A stretch of DNA of 16,890 nucleotides from Succinatimonas hippei (GTDB lineage: Bacteria > Pseudomonadota > Gammaproteobacteria > Enterobacterales > Succinivibrionaceae), in the NCBI GenBank assembly GCA_004557545.1, contig SFGV01000041.1:1-16890 (forward strand). Reading direction: 5' to 3'. The position numbers and the translations under genes were made by a program. A model generated the notes under the pieces. The model ran no database searches, was not told where the DNA came from, and saw nothing but the letters and a program-made list of their open reading frames with translations. Below are positions 5,934 through 14,489 of the stretch, piece by piece; the first letter of the stretch is position 1, and each line of letters opens with the position of its first letter.

Positions 5934-7214
5934 ATGCCCGTACAGCAAGATCACGAAAGCACCGGCGGCAATTTAAGCGAGGTGCTTTTCAAACCCAAAT
6001 TCAAATACACTGAGACCTCTCTTATCTCAAACTCGGGAGCGAAACTCCCGCGCCTTGAGAAAAAGGATGTAAGCCTTGGCTTCACCCGGGGCTGGTACCG
6101 CCCGATCTCGCGCTTTCTGTGGACCTGGCAGGGCGGGAATCTCATGGATATAGACGCGGCGCTCTCGGCCATAGCGTCCTCCAAAAATGCGAGGTCAAGA
6201 CCGCAATGTCTCGATACGGTTTCAGAGTACGGCGGGGGAAACTGGATCTTTGAGTTCTCGTCAATCGCCCAGAAACGCGCGGTTAAAGGAAGGGAGCTTG
6301 AGGAGAGAGGCGATCTTACGGGAGCCTCTCATCAGTACCGCATGGCCTCACGCTACTTCGCGCTTGCCGCCTACCCGAGGCTTAGAGGAGATACTCTGGC
6401 CGCGGACGCGGCGATGCTCGGAGCGCGTTGCTACCGCAGTATGTGCAGATGCGAGCCTCAATATGGCAGGGCGCTCGATCTGCCTTTTAATACCTCAGGG
6501 TGCGAGTGCAAAGCGCTTTTGCACCTGCCCGATACCGACAGGATCCACCCCTGCGTGGTGATCATGGCCTCATATGAGCTAAGCCTTGTGGATTTCTACC
6601 GCTTTTATGTAAGAAAGCTCTTCCCAAAGGGCATAGCGCTGGCGGTAGTCGAGATGCCCGGAATTGGCATGTCCGAGAAGATAAAACTCACCGCCGACCA
6701 GTCATCCGTGCTCGAGTGCGCTTTAAACGCGCTCAAGGCTCTGCCTTATATTGACTCAGAGAAAATCGGGCTTTTTGGAATTAAGCTTGGCGGCTCGGCC
6801 TGTATAAGAGAGGCGCTGATGCGTCCGCGGGAGATAAAGGCTCTGGCCCTCGCGGGGCCCGCGGTGCACAGCTTTTTTACAGATCCTGAGATCCTAAACT
6901 CACTTCCCCTGTGCAAGCGCTCGCTTTACGCCAACAGGTTAAATCTTGATGCGTCAAAGTGGGAGATCGTAATTCCGCTTTTAAAGCAGCTTTCATTAAA
7001 AGAGCAGGGACTGCTCGGACGCGGCAGAAGCGTTGATGTCCCCTGCTTTAATTTCATACTCTCAGACGCTCTTACAACCAGAGAAGACCGCGCGCTGCTG
7101 CGCGCGGCCTTCAGTGACTATACGGAGCTTACTCAGTCTGAGGATGAGTATTCAAAGAATCTCTCGACGGCGGTAGAGAGCGCGGCGGACTTCTTTTCAG
7201 AGAAATTGTTATGA
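5934..7214 (+). CDS. frsA: FrsA, alpha/beta-hydrolase-fold fermentation-respiration switch protein
   Basis: 426 residues (E. coli FrsA 414), of the DUF1100/FrsA family. The N-terminus NLSEVLFKPKFKYTETS matches NLSETLFKPRFKHPETS of E. coli. GGNWIFE, the LAAYPRLRGD repeat and the segment before LLGRG are also shared. The family has an alpha/beta-hydrolase fold and was described as a partner of the PTS protein EIIA-Glc; its enzymatic role is disputed. The nucleophile elbow here is GIKLG (282-286), with Lys where a hydrolase has Ser; E. coli has GFRFG. Classical esterase activity is therefore doubtful. The open frame extends up to 5868, but the start at 5934 has AAGGA 6 bases before it and agrees with the family N-terminus. 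The stop overlaps the proB start (ATGA), implying translational coupling. Confidence 0.92.
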   Translation: MPVQQDHESTGGNLSEVLFKPKFKYTETSLISNSGAKLPRLEKKDVSLGFTRGWYRPISRFLWTWQGGNLMDIDAALSAIASSKNARSRPQCLDTVSEYGGGNWIFEFSSIAQKRAVKGRELEERGDLTGASHQYRMASRYFALAAYPRLRGDTLAADAAMLGARCYRSMCRCEPQYGRALDLPFNTSGCECKALLHLPDTDRIHPCVVIMASYELSLVDFYRFYVRKLFPKGIALAVVEMPGIGMSEKIKLTADQSSVLECALNALKALPYIDSEKIGLFGIKLGGSACIREALMRPREIKALALAGPAVHSFFTDPEILNSLPLCKRSLYANRLNLDASKWEIVIPLLKQLSLKEQGLLGRGRSVDVPCFNFILSDALTTREDRALLRAAFSDYTELTQSEDEYSKNLSTAVESAADFFSEKLL

Positions 7215-8320
7215 ATAAGACCAAAGGACGAATAATCGTAAAGCTGGGCTCAAGCACTTTAACCCGCGGCGGGCGCGCTCTGAACCGGGCGCACATGCTT
7301 GAAATAGTGCGCGCGGTGCACTCTCTTATAGATGATGGATATGAGGTGGCCCTGGTGAGCTCGGGCGCCATGGCGGCAGGACGCGAGATCATGGATTTTC
7401 CAAAGCTCCCGCCGGAGCTTCGGATAAAGCAGATGCTCTCGTCGGCAGGTCAGGTAAGGCTTTTTGAGATCTGGGCCGATCTCTTTGAGATCTATGGCCA
7501 GAAGATCGGCCAGCTTCTTTTGACCAAGGCGGATCTTGAAAACCGCGAGCGTTATTTAAACGCCAGGGATACTCTGCTGACCCTCTTTGAATACGGGGTG
7601 GTTCCGGTCATAAACGAGAATGACGCGGTAAGCACCAGCGAGATCAAGATAGGCGATAATGACACGCTGGCCTCACTCATAGGAGTGCTCGCGGAGGCTG
7701 ATCTGGTGGTGTTGCTTACAGATCAGGACGGGCTTTATGACAAGGATCCAAGAAAGAACGCCGACGCCAGGCTTATAAAGCGCGTAGACAGGGTTGATGA
7801 GAGCATACTCGCTCTCGCGGGCGGCGCGGGAAGCGATCTTGGAACAGGCGGCATGCTCACAAAGATCCGCGCCGCCCAGATAGCGCAGAGAGCCGGAGTC
7901 GGGCTGGTCATAGCCTCAGGCGAGAGGCCGCAGGATCTCAAAGCTCTGGTTGAAGGCAGCGGCAGAGGCACCTATTTCACTCCGTCAGATCATCCCTCGC
8001 TTTCACGCAAGTCCTGGCTCTCAAGCGCCACCATCTCGCAGGGGCTTATCAGGGTAGATAATGGAGCTAAAAACGCGCTTGAGAGAAAAGGATCAAGTCT
8101 GCTGCCTTCTGGTATAAAGGAGGTAACAGGCGAATTCCTGCGCGGGGCTACCGTGGATATCGCCGATGAGAGCGGCAGGGTGATCGCAAGGGGGATCTCC
8201 CGCTACAGCTCAGGCGAGCTTAAAAAGATAGCCGGAGTACACAGCGACGCCATCGAGGGAATTTTAGGCTTCACCCACGGGGATGTCGCGGTGCACCGCG
8301 ATGATCTGGTTCTCAAATAG
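7211..8320 (+). CDS. proB: Glutamate 5-kinase (proline synthesis, first step)
   Basis: 369 residues (E. coli 367). It phosphorylates L-glutamate with ATP to gamma-glutamyl phosphate in the cytosol. The amino-acid kinase domain (1-260) shows KLGSSTLT (11-18), SSGA (50-53), INENDAV (134-140), GDNDTLA (148-154), TDQDGLYDKDP (170-180) and GTGGMLTKI (211-219). A C-terminal PUA domain (about 278-360) ends in VAVHRDDLVLK. Asp108 aligns with E. coli Asp107, whose change to Asn relieves proline feedback, so feedback control is probably kept. The start overlaps the frsA stop and no strong separate ribosome site is seen, consistent with coupling. proA follows after 15 bases. Confidence 0.97.
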   Translation: MNKTKGRIIVKLGSSTLTRGGRALNRAHMLEIVRAVHSLIDDGYEVALVSSGAMAAGREIMDFPKLPPELRIKQMLSSAGQVRLFEIWADLFEIYGQKIGQLLLTKADLENRERYLNARDTLLTLFEYGVVPVINENDAVSTSEIKIGDNDTLASLIGVLAEADLVVLLTDQDGLYDKDPRKNADARLIKRVDRVDESILALAGGAGSDLGTGGMLTKIRAAQIAQRAGVGLVIASGERPQDLKALVEGSGRGTYFTPSDHPSLSRKSWLSSATISQGLIRVDNGAKNALERKGSSLLPSGIKEVTGEFLRGATVDIADESGRVIARGISRYSSGELKKIAGVHSDAIEGILGFTHGDVAVHRDDLVLK

Positions 8321-8335
8321 GTACGGATTTAAAAC

Positions 8336-9616
8336 ATGACAGCATCAGATAAAAGCTTTGATCTTGAGGGGATGGCGCAAAAGACTCATGAGGCGGCGGT
8401 CGCCTGCCGTGTGATGAGCACGGAGAAAAAAAACGCCATCCTGAGTACTCTTGCGATCCTGCTTGAAAAGCACCATGACGAGATCAGGCGCGAGAACGCG
8501 CTTGAGGTTGAAAAGGCCCGTAAAAACGGTCTTAGTGAGGCCATGGTAGACCGCATGACCCTTACAAATGGCAGGTATGATGAGATGGTTACAGGCGTGC
8601 GCAATGTCATGGCGCTGCCTGATCCGGTCGGAAGAGTGCTTGATGGAAGAACCCTGCCGTCGGGGCTTAGGATCTCGCGTCGCAGTGTGCCGCTTGGGGT
8701 GGTCGGGGTTATATTTGAGTCAAGACCCAACGTCACGGTTGACATAGCCTGCCTCTGCTTAAAATCAGGCAACGCCTGCATTTTGCGCGGGGGCTCTGAG
8801 TGCCTTGGCACCAATACCCTTTTGCACAGGGTTATCTGTGAAGCCATAAAGGAGAACGGGGAAGATCCCGCGACGGTTTCCTTTATCACAAGCTCAGACC
8901 ACTCTCTTGTTACCAGAATGCTCAGGCTTAATGAGTACATCTCGGTGATCATCCCAAGAGGCGGCATAAAGCTGCAAAAGCTCTGCCGCGATGAGGCCAC
9001 GGTTCCCGTGATAACGGGAGGCTATGGCATAAGCCATATCTTCTGCGATGAAAGCTGTGACACAAGGCGCGCGATACCTGTAATCGTAAACGCCAAAACC
9101 CAGAAGCCTTCTGCCTGCAACGCGCTGGATACCCTGCTTGTGCACAAGGCGGTGGCATCTGCGCTTATCCCTGAGATCTTAAAGGCGCTTGAGAGCTATA
9201 AGGTTAAGGTACACGCTCACAAAGACGCGTATGAAATAGCACAGAGCTGTGGGTATCCTTATCTTGAGGAGGGGAGAGAGGGTGATTATGACCGCGAGTT
9301 CCTCGCCCTTGAGATGAATATCGCCATCGTTGATGGTGTTGAGGAGGCCTGCCGTCACATGGGAGTACACGGGGCCATACACTCAGACTCAATACTCACA
9401 GACAGCGTCATAAACGCGGAGTATTTCGTAAATCACGCCCCGTCCGCCTGTGTATACGTGAACGCGTCGACGAGGTTTTCAGACGGCGGACAGTTCGGGC
9501 TTGGGGCTGAGGTCGCGATTTCAACCCAGATGCTCCACGCCAGAGGACCGATGGGACTTGACGCGCTTACCACCTATCAGTGGGTGCTGGGCGGGGATTA
9601 TCTTTCAAGAGCCTGA
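8336..9616 (+). CDS. proA: Glutamate-5-semialdehyde dehydrogenase (gamma-glutamyl phosphate reductase)
   Basis: 426 residues (E. coli 417), an aldehyde-dehydrogenase-fold enzyme reducing gamma-glutamyl phosphate with NADPH to glutamate semialdehyde, which cyclises toward proline. Visible landmarks are FESRPNVTVDIACLC (128-142), KSGNACILRGGSE, IIPRGG and VNAKTQKPSACNALDTLLVH with catalytic Cys261. The C-terminus shows SDGGQFGLGAEVAIST. It is 15 bases downstream of proB, and ProB and ProA are thought to channel the unstable phosphate intermediate. The ribosome site is weak. A later ATG at residue 13 is possible, but the first one gives a normal N-terminus. Two hairpins follow the stop. Confidence 0.97.
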   Translation: MTASDKSFDLEGMAQKTHEAAVACRVMSTEKKNAILSTLAILLEKHHDEIRRENALEVEKARKNGLSEAMVDRMTLTNGRYDEMVTGVRNVMALPDPVGRVLDGRTLPSGLRISRRSVPLGVVGVIFESRPNVTVDIACLCLKSGNACILRGGSECLGTNTLLHRVICEAIKENGEDPATVSFITSSDHSLVTRMLRLNEYISVIIPRGGIKLQKLCRDEATVPVITGGYGISHIFCDESCDTRRAIPVIVNAKTQKPSACNALDTLLVHKAVASALIPEILKALESYKVKVHAHKDAYEIAQSCGYPYLEEGREGDYDREFLALEMNIAIVDGVEEACRHMGVHGAIHSDSILTDSVINAEYFVNHAPSACVYVNASTRFSDGGQFGLGAEVAISTQMLHARGPMGLDALTTYQWVLGGDYLSRA

Positions 9617-9633
9617 GGATCAATAAAGGCCGC

Positions 9634-9675
9634 GCTGACCCTGGCTCGGTTGCAAGGCCATATTTGTCAGGGTTG
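9634..9675 (+). terminator. Imperfect hairpin just after proA
   Basis: ACCCTG near 9637 and CAGGGT near 9668 can pair, with an inner TGGC/GCCA pairing. No T run follows, so it is only a weak candidate for the 3' end of the frsA-proB-proA transcript. Confidence 0.25.
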
Positions 9676-9680
9676 ATAAA

Positions 9681-9717
9681 CAATCAGCCTGCCATGGGGC
9701 GCATGACAGGCTGATTG
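9681..9717 (-). terminator. Hairpin between convergent proA and modF, probable terminator
   Basis: CAATCAGCCTG (9681-9691) and CAGGCTGATTG (9707-9717) form a perfect 11-bp stem with a 15-base loop, inside which CATG pairs with CATG. On the minus strand TTTAT follows, suiting termination of modF. As the two genes converge, it may act in both directions. Confidence 0.65.
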
Positions 9718-9734
9718 CTGCCAGAACAAAGCTG

Positions 9735-11225
9735 TCAAAGCTTTTGGAGCAGCTTCTCCTGAACTATATCGTAGCCATCGCCTTTTTCTGATTTGATAAA
9801 GCTCAGGCGGTTGGTGAAGCCCTCCGGAATATCCTCATCATGGTGTGACACGAAGAGCACCGAGGTCTCGCCGTTTTTCATGATATAGCTGATGTAGGCC
9901 TTAACCTGAGCGCGCGCGAAGCCGTCAAGTCCCTGCAACGGCTCATCAAGGATCAGCAGCAGCGGGGTCTTTACCAGGGCTCTTATGATAAGCAGCATGC
10001 GCTGCTGACCAAAGGAAAGCTGCCTGAATGACATATGCTCCCTGTCTGAAAGACCGGCTGTCGCGAGCCAGGCGCGGGCGCAGGCTATCTCGTCATCCCC
10101 CGGGTGATTGTAAAGCCCGATTGAGTCATAAAAGCCAGAGAGCACGACATTGATGGCGGGCGCGCTTACGCGGTAATCAAGGTGCAGTGAGCCTGAGACA
10201 TAGCCGTAGCATTTTTTGATATCCCAGATGCTCTCGCCGCTTCCGCGCTTGTAGCCAAAGACGGTGACGTCATTGGCATAGACAAGAGGATTGTCTCCTG
10301 TAATAAGCGAGAGCAGGGTGGATTTACCGGCACCGTTGGGTCCCATGATGTGCCAGTGCTCGCCGCGGTTTACCGTGAAATTGAAGTGATCAAAGATAAC
10401 TCTCTGGTACTCAACGTGGATATTGCGCAACTGCACAATAGGACCTGAGGTAAAAGGCTTTTGTGCGAATTTTGCCGGGGTCTTGGGGACCTTTACATCC
10501 GGAATGTCGGCAAAGCCCAAAAGCGCCTTGGCGTCAGGATCCTGTTCAATCTCCTCTCGGCTTGAGATCTTTGTGATTGCGAGCTTTTGAATGATGCCCA
10601 TCTTGGTGAGGGAGGAAGGGATCTCGGAGGGGCGGTTTACGATAAGCACCACCGGGGTTTTGTAGAGGGTGTGGACCTTGTCAATAAGCTCAAGCAGAGC
10701 CTTGCGGGTCTGCACGTCAAGCGCGTCAAAGGGAGTATCGAGCACCAGCAGATTGGGCTTTGAGCACAGGGCCTGGGCTAAAAGCGCCTTTCTGCCCTCA
10801 CCGCCTGAAAGCTGACGCAGAGGCTTGTCCATAAGCGCCTTCAGGTTCATGCCCTCTATCACCTCATCGCGGATCGTCTGATCGGCGTCCTTTAAAAGAT
10901 CCGCCGGGGTAAGACCTATCTCTTCTTTCGCGGTGGTCGCGTCTGAGTTGCGCATGTTGTAGTCATCCTCAAAAAGCTTCATCTGCTTTTCAAAGGAGAC
11001 CAGCACGGGGTGGTAGTTTACAGGAGCGGTGCCTGAGATAATTTTTAGATCGCCTGACAGGGCGCGCGCGATGGAGGTTTTACCGCTGCCATTGCCGCCG
11101 ATGAGCACTATGAGATCCTCAGGCTTTATCGTAAGATCGCCAATTCTCGCGATAAGCTGTTTCCCCGATGGATCCTCATTTACCTTAAATTCAGCGTTCT
11201 CCCACGCTATGGTTCTGCTTGTCAT
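9735..11225 (-). CDS. modF: ModF-type double ATP-binding protein (molybdate ABC family)
   Basis: 496 residues (E. coli ModF/PhrA 490) with two ATP-binding domains and no membrane segment. The second domain is complete: GPNGAGKS (295-302), the ModF hallmark RGSGESIWDIKK (327-338), SLHLDYRVS, signature LSFGQ (403-407), Walker B LLILDE with Glu428, and His461/462. The first domain has Walker A GGNGSGKT (43-50) and LSGGE (139-143), but its Walker B reads LVLDT, with Thr164 for the catalytic Glu, and Asn197 stands where the switch His would be. It probably binds ATP without normal hydrolysis. ModF is linked to molybdenum transport, but its exact function is unsettled. No modABC is in view. GAGG precedes the ATG by about 5 bases. 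Confidence 0.92.
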   Translation of the reverse strand: MTSRTIAWENAEFKVNEDPSGKQLIARIGDLTIKPEDLIVLIGGNGSGKTSIARALSGDLKIISGTAPVNYHPVLVSFEKQMKLFEDDYNMRNSDATTAKEEIGLTPADLLKDADQTIRDEVIEGMNLKALMDKPLRQLSGGEGRKALLAQALCSKPNLLVLDTPFDALDVQTRKALLELIDKVHTLYKTPVVLIVNRPSEIPSSLTKMGIIQKLAITKISSREEIEQDPDAKALLGFADIPDVKVPKTPAKFAQKPFTSGPIVQLRNIHVEYQRVIFDHFNFTVNRGEHWHIMGPNGAGKSTLLSLITGDNPLVYANDVTVFGYKRGSGESIWDIKKCYGYVSGSLHLDYRVSAPAINVVLSGFYDSIGLYNHPGDDEIACARAWLATAGLSDREHMSFRQLSFGQQRMLLIIRALVKTPLLLILDEPLQGLDGFARAQVKAYISYIMKNGETSVLFVSHHDEDIPEGFTNRLSFIKSEKGDGYDIVQEKLLQKL

Positions 11226-11599
11226 GACACCCTCTTAAATATTTCTGAAATTGTTCGCAACGCGTGCGCGCAAGCTGGATAATTGAGGCATTTTACATCC
11301 GCGCGTGCAGAGCGCGCGCTCACACATTTGCGTGTTTTTGACCTAAAAATTGCGACAGACGCTCAAAGTATGTGATTTTTCGTTGTATACAGCGCAAAAA
11401 ATCTATACAGTTGAGATTAGTCCAAAGCACAATTAAAGCTGTACCAGCGGCTACAACTTATTTTGTGCAATTGATCGAAAATCCCGTGCGCGGGACACTG
11501 GTCAATTTGTAATTTGGGATCCAAGCCCGGGCGCCCTCAGGCAAAGTGGCTAGAATCATATATAGAAGAATTAGCTCCGCTACATTAAGGGAGGAGATT
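11226..11599. other. Divergent intergenic region between modF and the second uspE-like gene
   Basis: No protein gene is supported. The left part is GC-rich near modF (GCGCG-type words at 11297-11322). The middle carries two direct TATACAG copies 18 bases apart (11386-11392 and 11404-11410). A stem-loop lies at 11469-11507 and GC-rich palindromic words lie near 11525-11536. It must hold the promoters of both divergent genes, but none could be assigned with confidence. Confidence 0.5.
11469..11507 (+). promoter_or_regulatory. Stem-loop in the leader of the second uspE-like gene
   Basis: AATTGATC (11469-11476) pairs with GGTCAATT (11500-11507), including one U-G pair that favours the plus-strand RNA. 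Inside, TCCCG (11482-11486) pairs with CGGGA (11491-11495) around TGCG. It sits about 92 bases before the start codon. It could be a 5' leader structure or an operator-like dyad. The function is unknown. Confidence 0.4.
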
Positions 11600-12496
11600 A
11601 TGAGTTTTAAAAACGAGAGTTTCGCGGTTTTGTTAAAACCGGGCGAGGTACAGCCGGCGATTGAAAGGGCTGCTCAGTACGCAAGATTCGCTCCTGAGAT
11701 CCGTGTTACCGCGATCAGGATCATTAATGAGTTTAATGACAAGAACCGTGATGATATAAAAAGGCGTGTTTCAGCTGAGTTTGAGGGCTTAAGGCGCACT
11801 TTCCCGGCGATTAAGAATTTTGAGATCAAGGTGCTGTTCTCTGAAAACGTCCCGGAGGCGTTCGTAAAGGAGTGCGCGGAGGGTGATTACAGCATGGCGA
11901 TCATATCTGCCAACAAGCGCAATACCATAAAGGATCTTTTTGTAAGCACCATTGACAGCAACGTTATGCGCAGTTGCCCGGTTCCGCTTCTGGTGGTAAA
12001 GGACGTGAACAGCGCTTCCGCCCAGGGCAAGGCGATTTTAATCGCGATCGACTTTGAGGAGAGCTCGCACCTGCGCGCGCTTGATGAGAGACTGGTCAAC
12101 GCCGCCAAGGATTTTGCCCAGCGCTTTAATGGCGAGGTGCATGTCGTAAACTGCGTCTCTCCGCTAAACCGCGGTCTGATGTCAGGTGATACCGGTCTGT
12201 CCAAGTTTGTCGCGGGCGGCACTGTAAGCCGTATGAATATCCACCAGAGCATAGTTGAGGAATTCGCCAGGGCTCATGACATCCCGCTTGACCACACTCA
12301 TGTGGTGGAGGGACGCGTGGATGAGGAGATCCCAAGACTGTGCGATCGTCTTGAGGCCCGTATGGTCTGCATGGGTTCCAATCCCAAGTCAAGCTTCCTG
12401 GGGTCCATAAACTCAAGCGCCTGTGAGCTGGTGCTTGAGCAGATCCGCGGTGATGTCTTCATCGTCAATACCGCGCATCTTGATCAGAAGGACTGA
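11600..12496 (+). CDS. UspE-like tandem universal stress protein, diverged paralogue
   Basis: 298 residues in two Usp domains. The first ends in STIDSNVMRSCPVPLLVVKD, matching FTPIDWYILRNSKVPVIIAKD of the UspE at 1541-2500, so the two genes are paralogues. In the second domain the nucleotide loop reads GSNPKSSFLGSINSSACELV, which departs from G-x2-G-x9-G-S/T, so ATP binding by this domain is doubtful. The cytoplasmic role is unknown beyond the family link to stress. The open frame reaches back to 11546, but the start was set at 11600 because GGGAGG lies about 6 bases before that ATG. It is monocistronic, with a strong terminator 24 bases past the stop. Confidence 0.88.
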   Translation: MSFKNESFAVLLKPGEVQPAIERAAQYARFAPEIRVTAIRIINEFNDKNRDDIKRRVSAEFEGLRRTFPAIKNFEIKVLFSENVPEAFVKECAEGDYSMAIISANKRNTIKDLFVSTIDSNVMRSCPVPLLVVKDVNSASAQGKAILIAIDFEESSHLRALDERLVNAAKDFAQRFNGEVHVVNCVSPLNRGLMSGDTGLSKFVAGGTVSRMNIHQSIVEEFARAHDIPLDHTHVVEGRVDEEIPRLCDRLEARMVCMGSNPKSSFLGSINSSACELVLEQIRGDVFIVNTAHLDQKD

Positions 12497-12519
12497 TCTG
12501 AAGCCATTTAGTATCTGGT

Positions 12520-12550
12520 AAGCCCTCCAAAAAAAACGGAGGGCTTTTTC
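12520..12550 (+). terminator. Rho-independent terminator of the second uspE-like gene
   Basis: AAGCCCTCC (12520-12528) and GGAGGGCTT (12538-12546) form a 9-bp stem around an A-rich 9-base loop, followed by TTTC. The complementary A tract in the loop is conspicuous. Confidence 0.92.
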
Positions 12551-12610
12551 TGTCCGACAGTTTTTTGAAGTCAATTTGTAGTTGTCTAGCTGTAGCGAAA
12601 ACAACAGCAT

Positions 12611-12619
12611 TGGTATAAA
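12611..12619 (+). promoter_or_regulatory. Possible extended -10 promoter element before the glycosyltransferase gene
   Basis: TGGTATAAA (with AT following) is an extended -10 type element located after the terminator of the preceding gene and about 92 bases before the next start codon. The -35 position is weak (TGTAGC), as is common with extended -10 promoters. Confidence 0.4.
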
Positions 12620-12710
12620 ATTAACGCTAGTGCTTTTTGACGAATGACCGGTGTTTTCTTCCGGATCCCAAATTTCCTTTGCTGCCGTCAGCCTTGATCT
12701 GACCTTTATC

Positions 12711-14489
12711 ATGAATACACTACAAAATATTATTTTCAATCAGTTAAACAGCGATTACAGCGAACAGCAGTTTTTCTTTTGCGATAGTGGTTCGTGCCTG
12801 CAAAGCGAAAAGGACAGCAACCTGATTGTCTTCAGGCATAAAACAATCGCCACAAATACCTTTTTTAACGCTTTTGACATCTCGTTCTGGAACAGAAACT
12901 GTGTTCTTAATTCATTGTTCTTAACCGTGCGTGGAAAAGGAAAAGCCTATTTAAAGCTTCTGGTTTTAACGGATAACGATGTCAGGACGGTTGTAGCCGA
13001 TGAATTTTTGGATTTAGATCCCGTAAAAGGCGGGAGCTCGGATATAGAGATCCCAGAGCCTGCAAGGTTTAAAAAGGGACTGCTTTATTTTGAGTTAACC
13101 GCGTTATCTGATGAGTTTGTCCTGGACGGTGGCAGCTTTTACACAAAGGACGCTCCGGTCAATGAGGTCAGACTCGGGATTGTCGTAACTCACTTTAATC
13201 ATCAAAAAGAGGTGTTTGGTTTCTACTCAAGGCTGAACGCTGAGATCCTGTCTGATTCTGAGTTCAAAGATAAGATCAGGATGGTGATTGTTGACAATTC
13301 ACAAAATCTTGACAGCTCAGTGTTTGAGAACGCGGTAGTACTGCCAAATAAGAACCTTGGCGGCTCAGGCGGCTTTACCCGCGGCCTTATGTATCTTAAG
13401 GAAAACGGTTTTACCAACTGTCTTTTCATGGATGATGACGGTGATCTGCTTTTGGAGAGTATCAAGCGCACCGAGAAGATCTTTGAGTATGTAAAAGACA
13501 GCCAGAAGGCAATCGCCGGCGTGCTGCTCAGTGATGAGCAGCCCTACCTCACGCGTGAGGTTGGAGCGCAGTTTCATCAGAAAGGTTATGTAGTTCTAAA
13601 CCATAACGGTGTTGATCTTACGTACAGCTCTGGTGTCATTCAATTATGTGAACCAAATCCTTTTGTAAATTACGGAGCGTGGTGTTATTTCGCTTTTAAT
13701 ATCTCAGCGCTCAAATACCTGCCATTCCCGTTTTTTGTGAGAGGCGATGATATCTATTTCTCGCTTCAAAACCAGTTTGAGATCATCTCCGAGATGGGAA
13801 TTTCCTGCAGGGTTCCGAGCTTTGAGTCCAAGGAAAGCCCGCTTACCAGATATCTTGGAGTGAGATCAGAGTTGCTTATAACCCTGTCCCATAATCCTTT
13901 TACAGCCAAGCGTACCCTGTTAAAATCGCTCTGGCACCGTTTTTCAGGTCAGCTTTATTCCTATAACTACGCCTCATGCTGGGCTCTTGTAAGAGCGATC
14001 AATGATATAGCAAGGGGACCTGACAGTTTCTTTAAAGATCCGTCAGCCCAAAAGGCCAGAGAGTTTATCGCCAGCCTCCCATATTCTGAGAAGAAAACCG
14101 CGGTTAAATTTAATTCAGAGCAGTTTATGGAAAAGGATTTTGACCGCAGAATAAGCTTCCGCAAGCTGTTTTCTCACACCTTTTTCCGTCATCTGTCGAT
14201 AAATGGTCTGCTTTTGCCTCATGCCTGTACCTGGAAGACCACCTTGGTGGTTCCCAAGAGCTATCAGGCTGACAAAAAGATGCTCTACAGACATGACGCG
14301 GTCTATTACTACGACAAGAACACCGACAGCGGATATTTCGCGTACCGAGATCCAAAGCAGGCTCTCAAGGTTTCAATAAGCTTTCTGAAAGCTTTTCGCC
14401 ACCTGAAGAAAAACTACAAAAAGCTCTCTGAAACCTACAGAAATATCTCCTCCTCAGAAGAGTACTGGAACAGCCAGTTTAAAAAATGA
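12711..14489 (+). CDS. GlfT2-like galactofuranosyltransferase-type glycosyltransferase (GT2)
   Basis: 592 residues in three parts: an N-terminal beta-rich domain (about 1-150), a GT-A catalytic domain (about 153-390) and a C-terminal helical part. The catalytic domain shows LGIVVTHFNHQ (155-165), VIVDNSQNL, NLGGSGGFTRG (215-225), the metal-binding MDDDGD (240-245) and FFVRGDDIYF (341-350), whose acidic pair is placed like the catalytic base of GlfT2. The layout and the NLGGSGGFTRG-DDD order resemble mycobacterial GlfT2 and bacterial relatives that transfer galactofuranose from UDP-galactofuranose; the donor here is inferred. The start at 12711 is a choice: an in-frame GTG at 12651 would add 20 residues, and neither has a clear ribosome site. 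It looks less GC-rich than proBA. It lies 192 bases before an ABC exporter, suggesting a surface-glycan locus. Confidence 0.85.
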   Translation: MNTLQNIIFNQLNSDYSEQQFFFCDSGSCLQSEKDSNLIVFRHKTIATNTFFNAFDISFWNRNCVLNSLFLTVRGKGKAYLKLLVLTDNDVRTVVADEFLDLDPVKGGSSDIEIPEPARFKKGLLYFELTALSDEFVLDGGSFYTKDAPVNEVRLGIVVTHFNHQKEVFGFYSRLNAEILSDSEFKDKIRMVIVDNSQNLDSSVFENAVVLPNKNLGGSGGFTRGLMYLKENGFTNCLFMDDDGDLLLESIKRTEKIFEYVKDSQKAIAGVLLSDEQPYLTREVGAQFHQKGYVVLNHNGVDLTYSSGVIQLCEPNPFVNYGAWCYFAFNISALKYLPFPFFVRGDDIYFSLQNQFEIISEMGISCRVPSFESKESPLTRYLGVRSELLITLSHNPFTAKRTLLKSLWHRFSGQLYSYNYASCWALVRAINDIARGPDSFFKDPSAQKAREFIASLPYSEKKTAVKFNSEQFMEKDFDRRISFRKLFSHTFFRHLSINGLLLPHACTWKTTLVVPKSYQADKKMLYRHDAVYYYDKNTDSGYFAYRDPKQALKVSISFLKAFRHLKKNYKKLSETYRNISSSEEYWNSQFKK

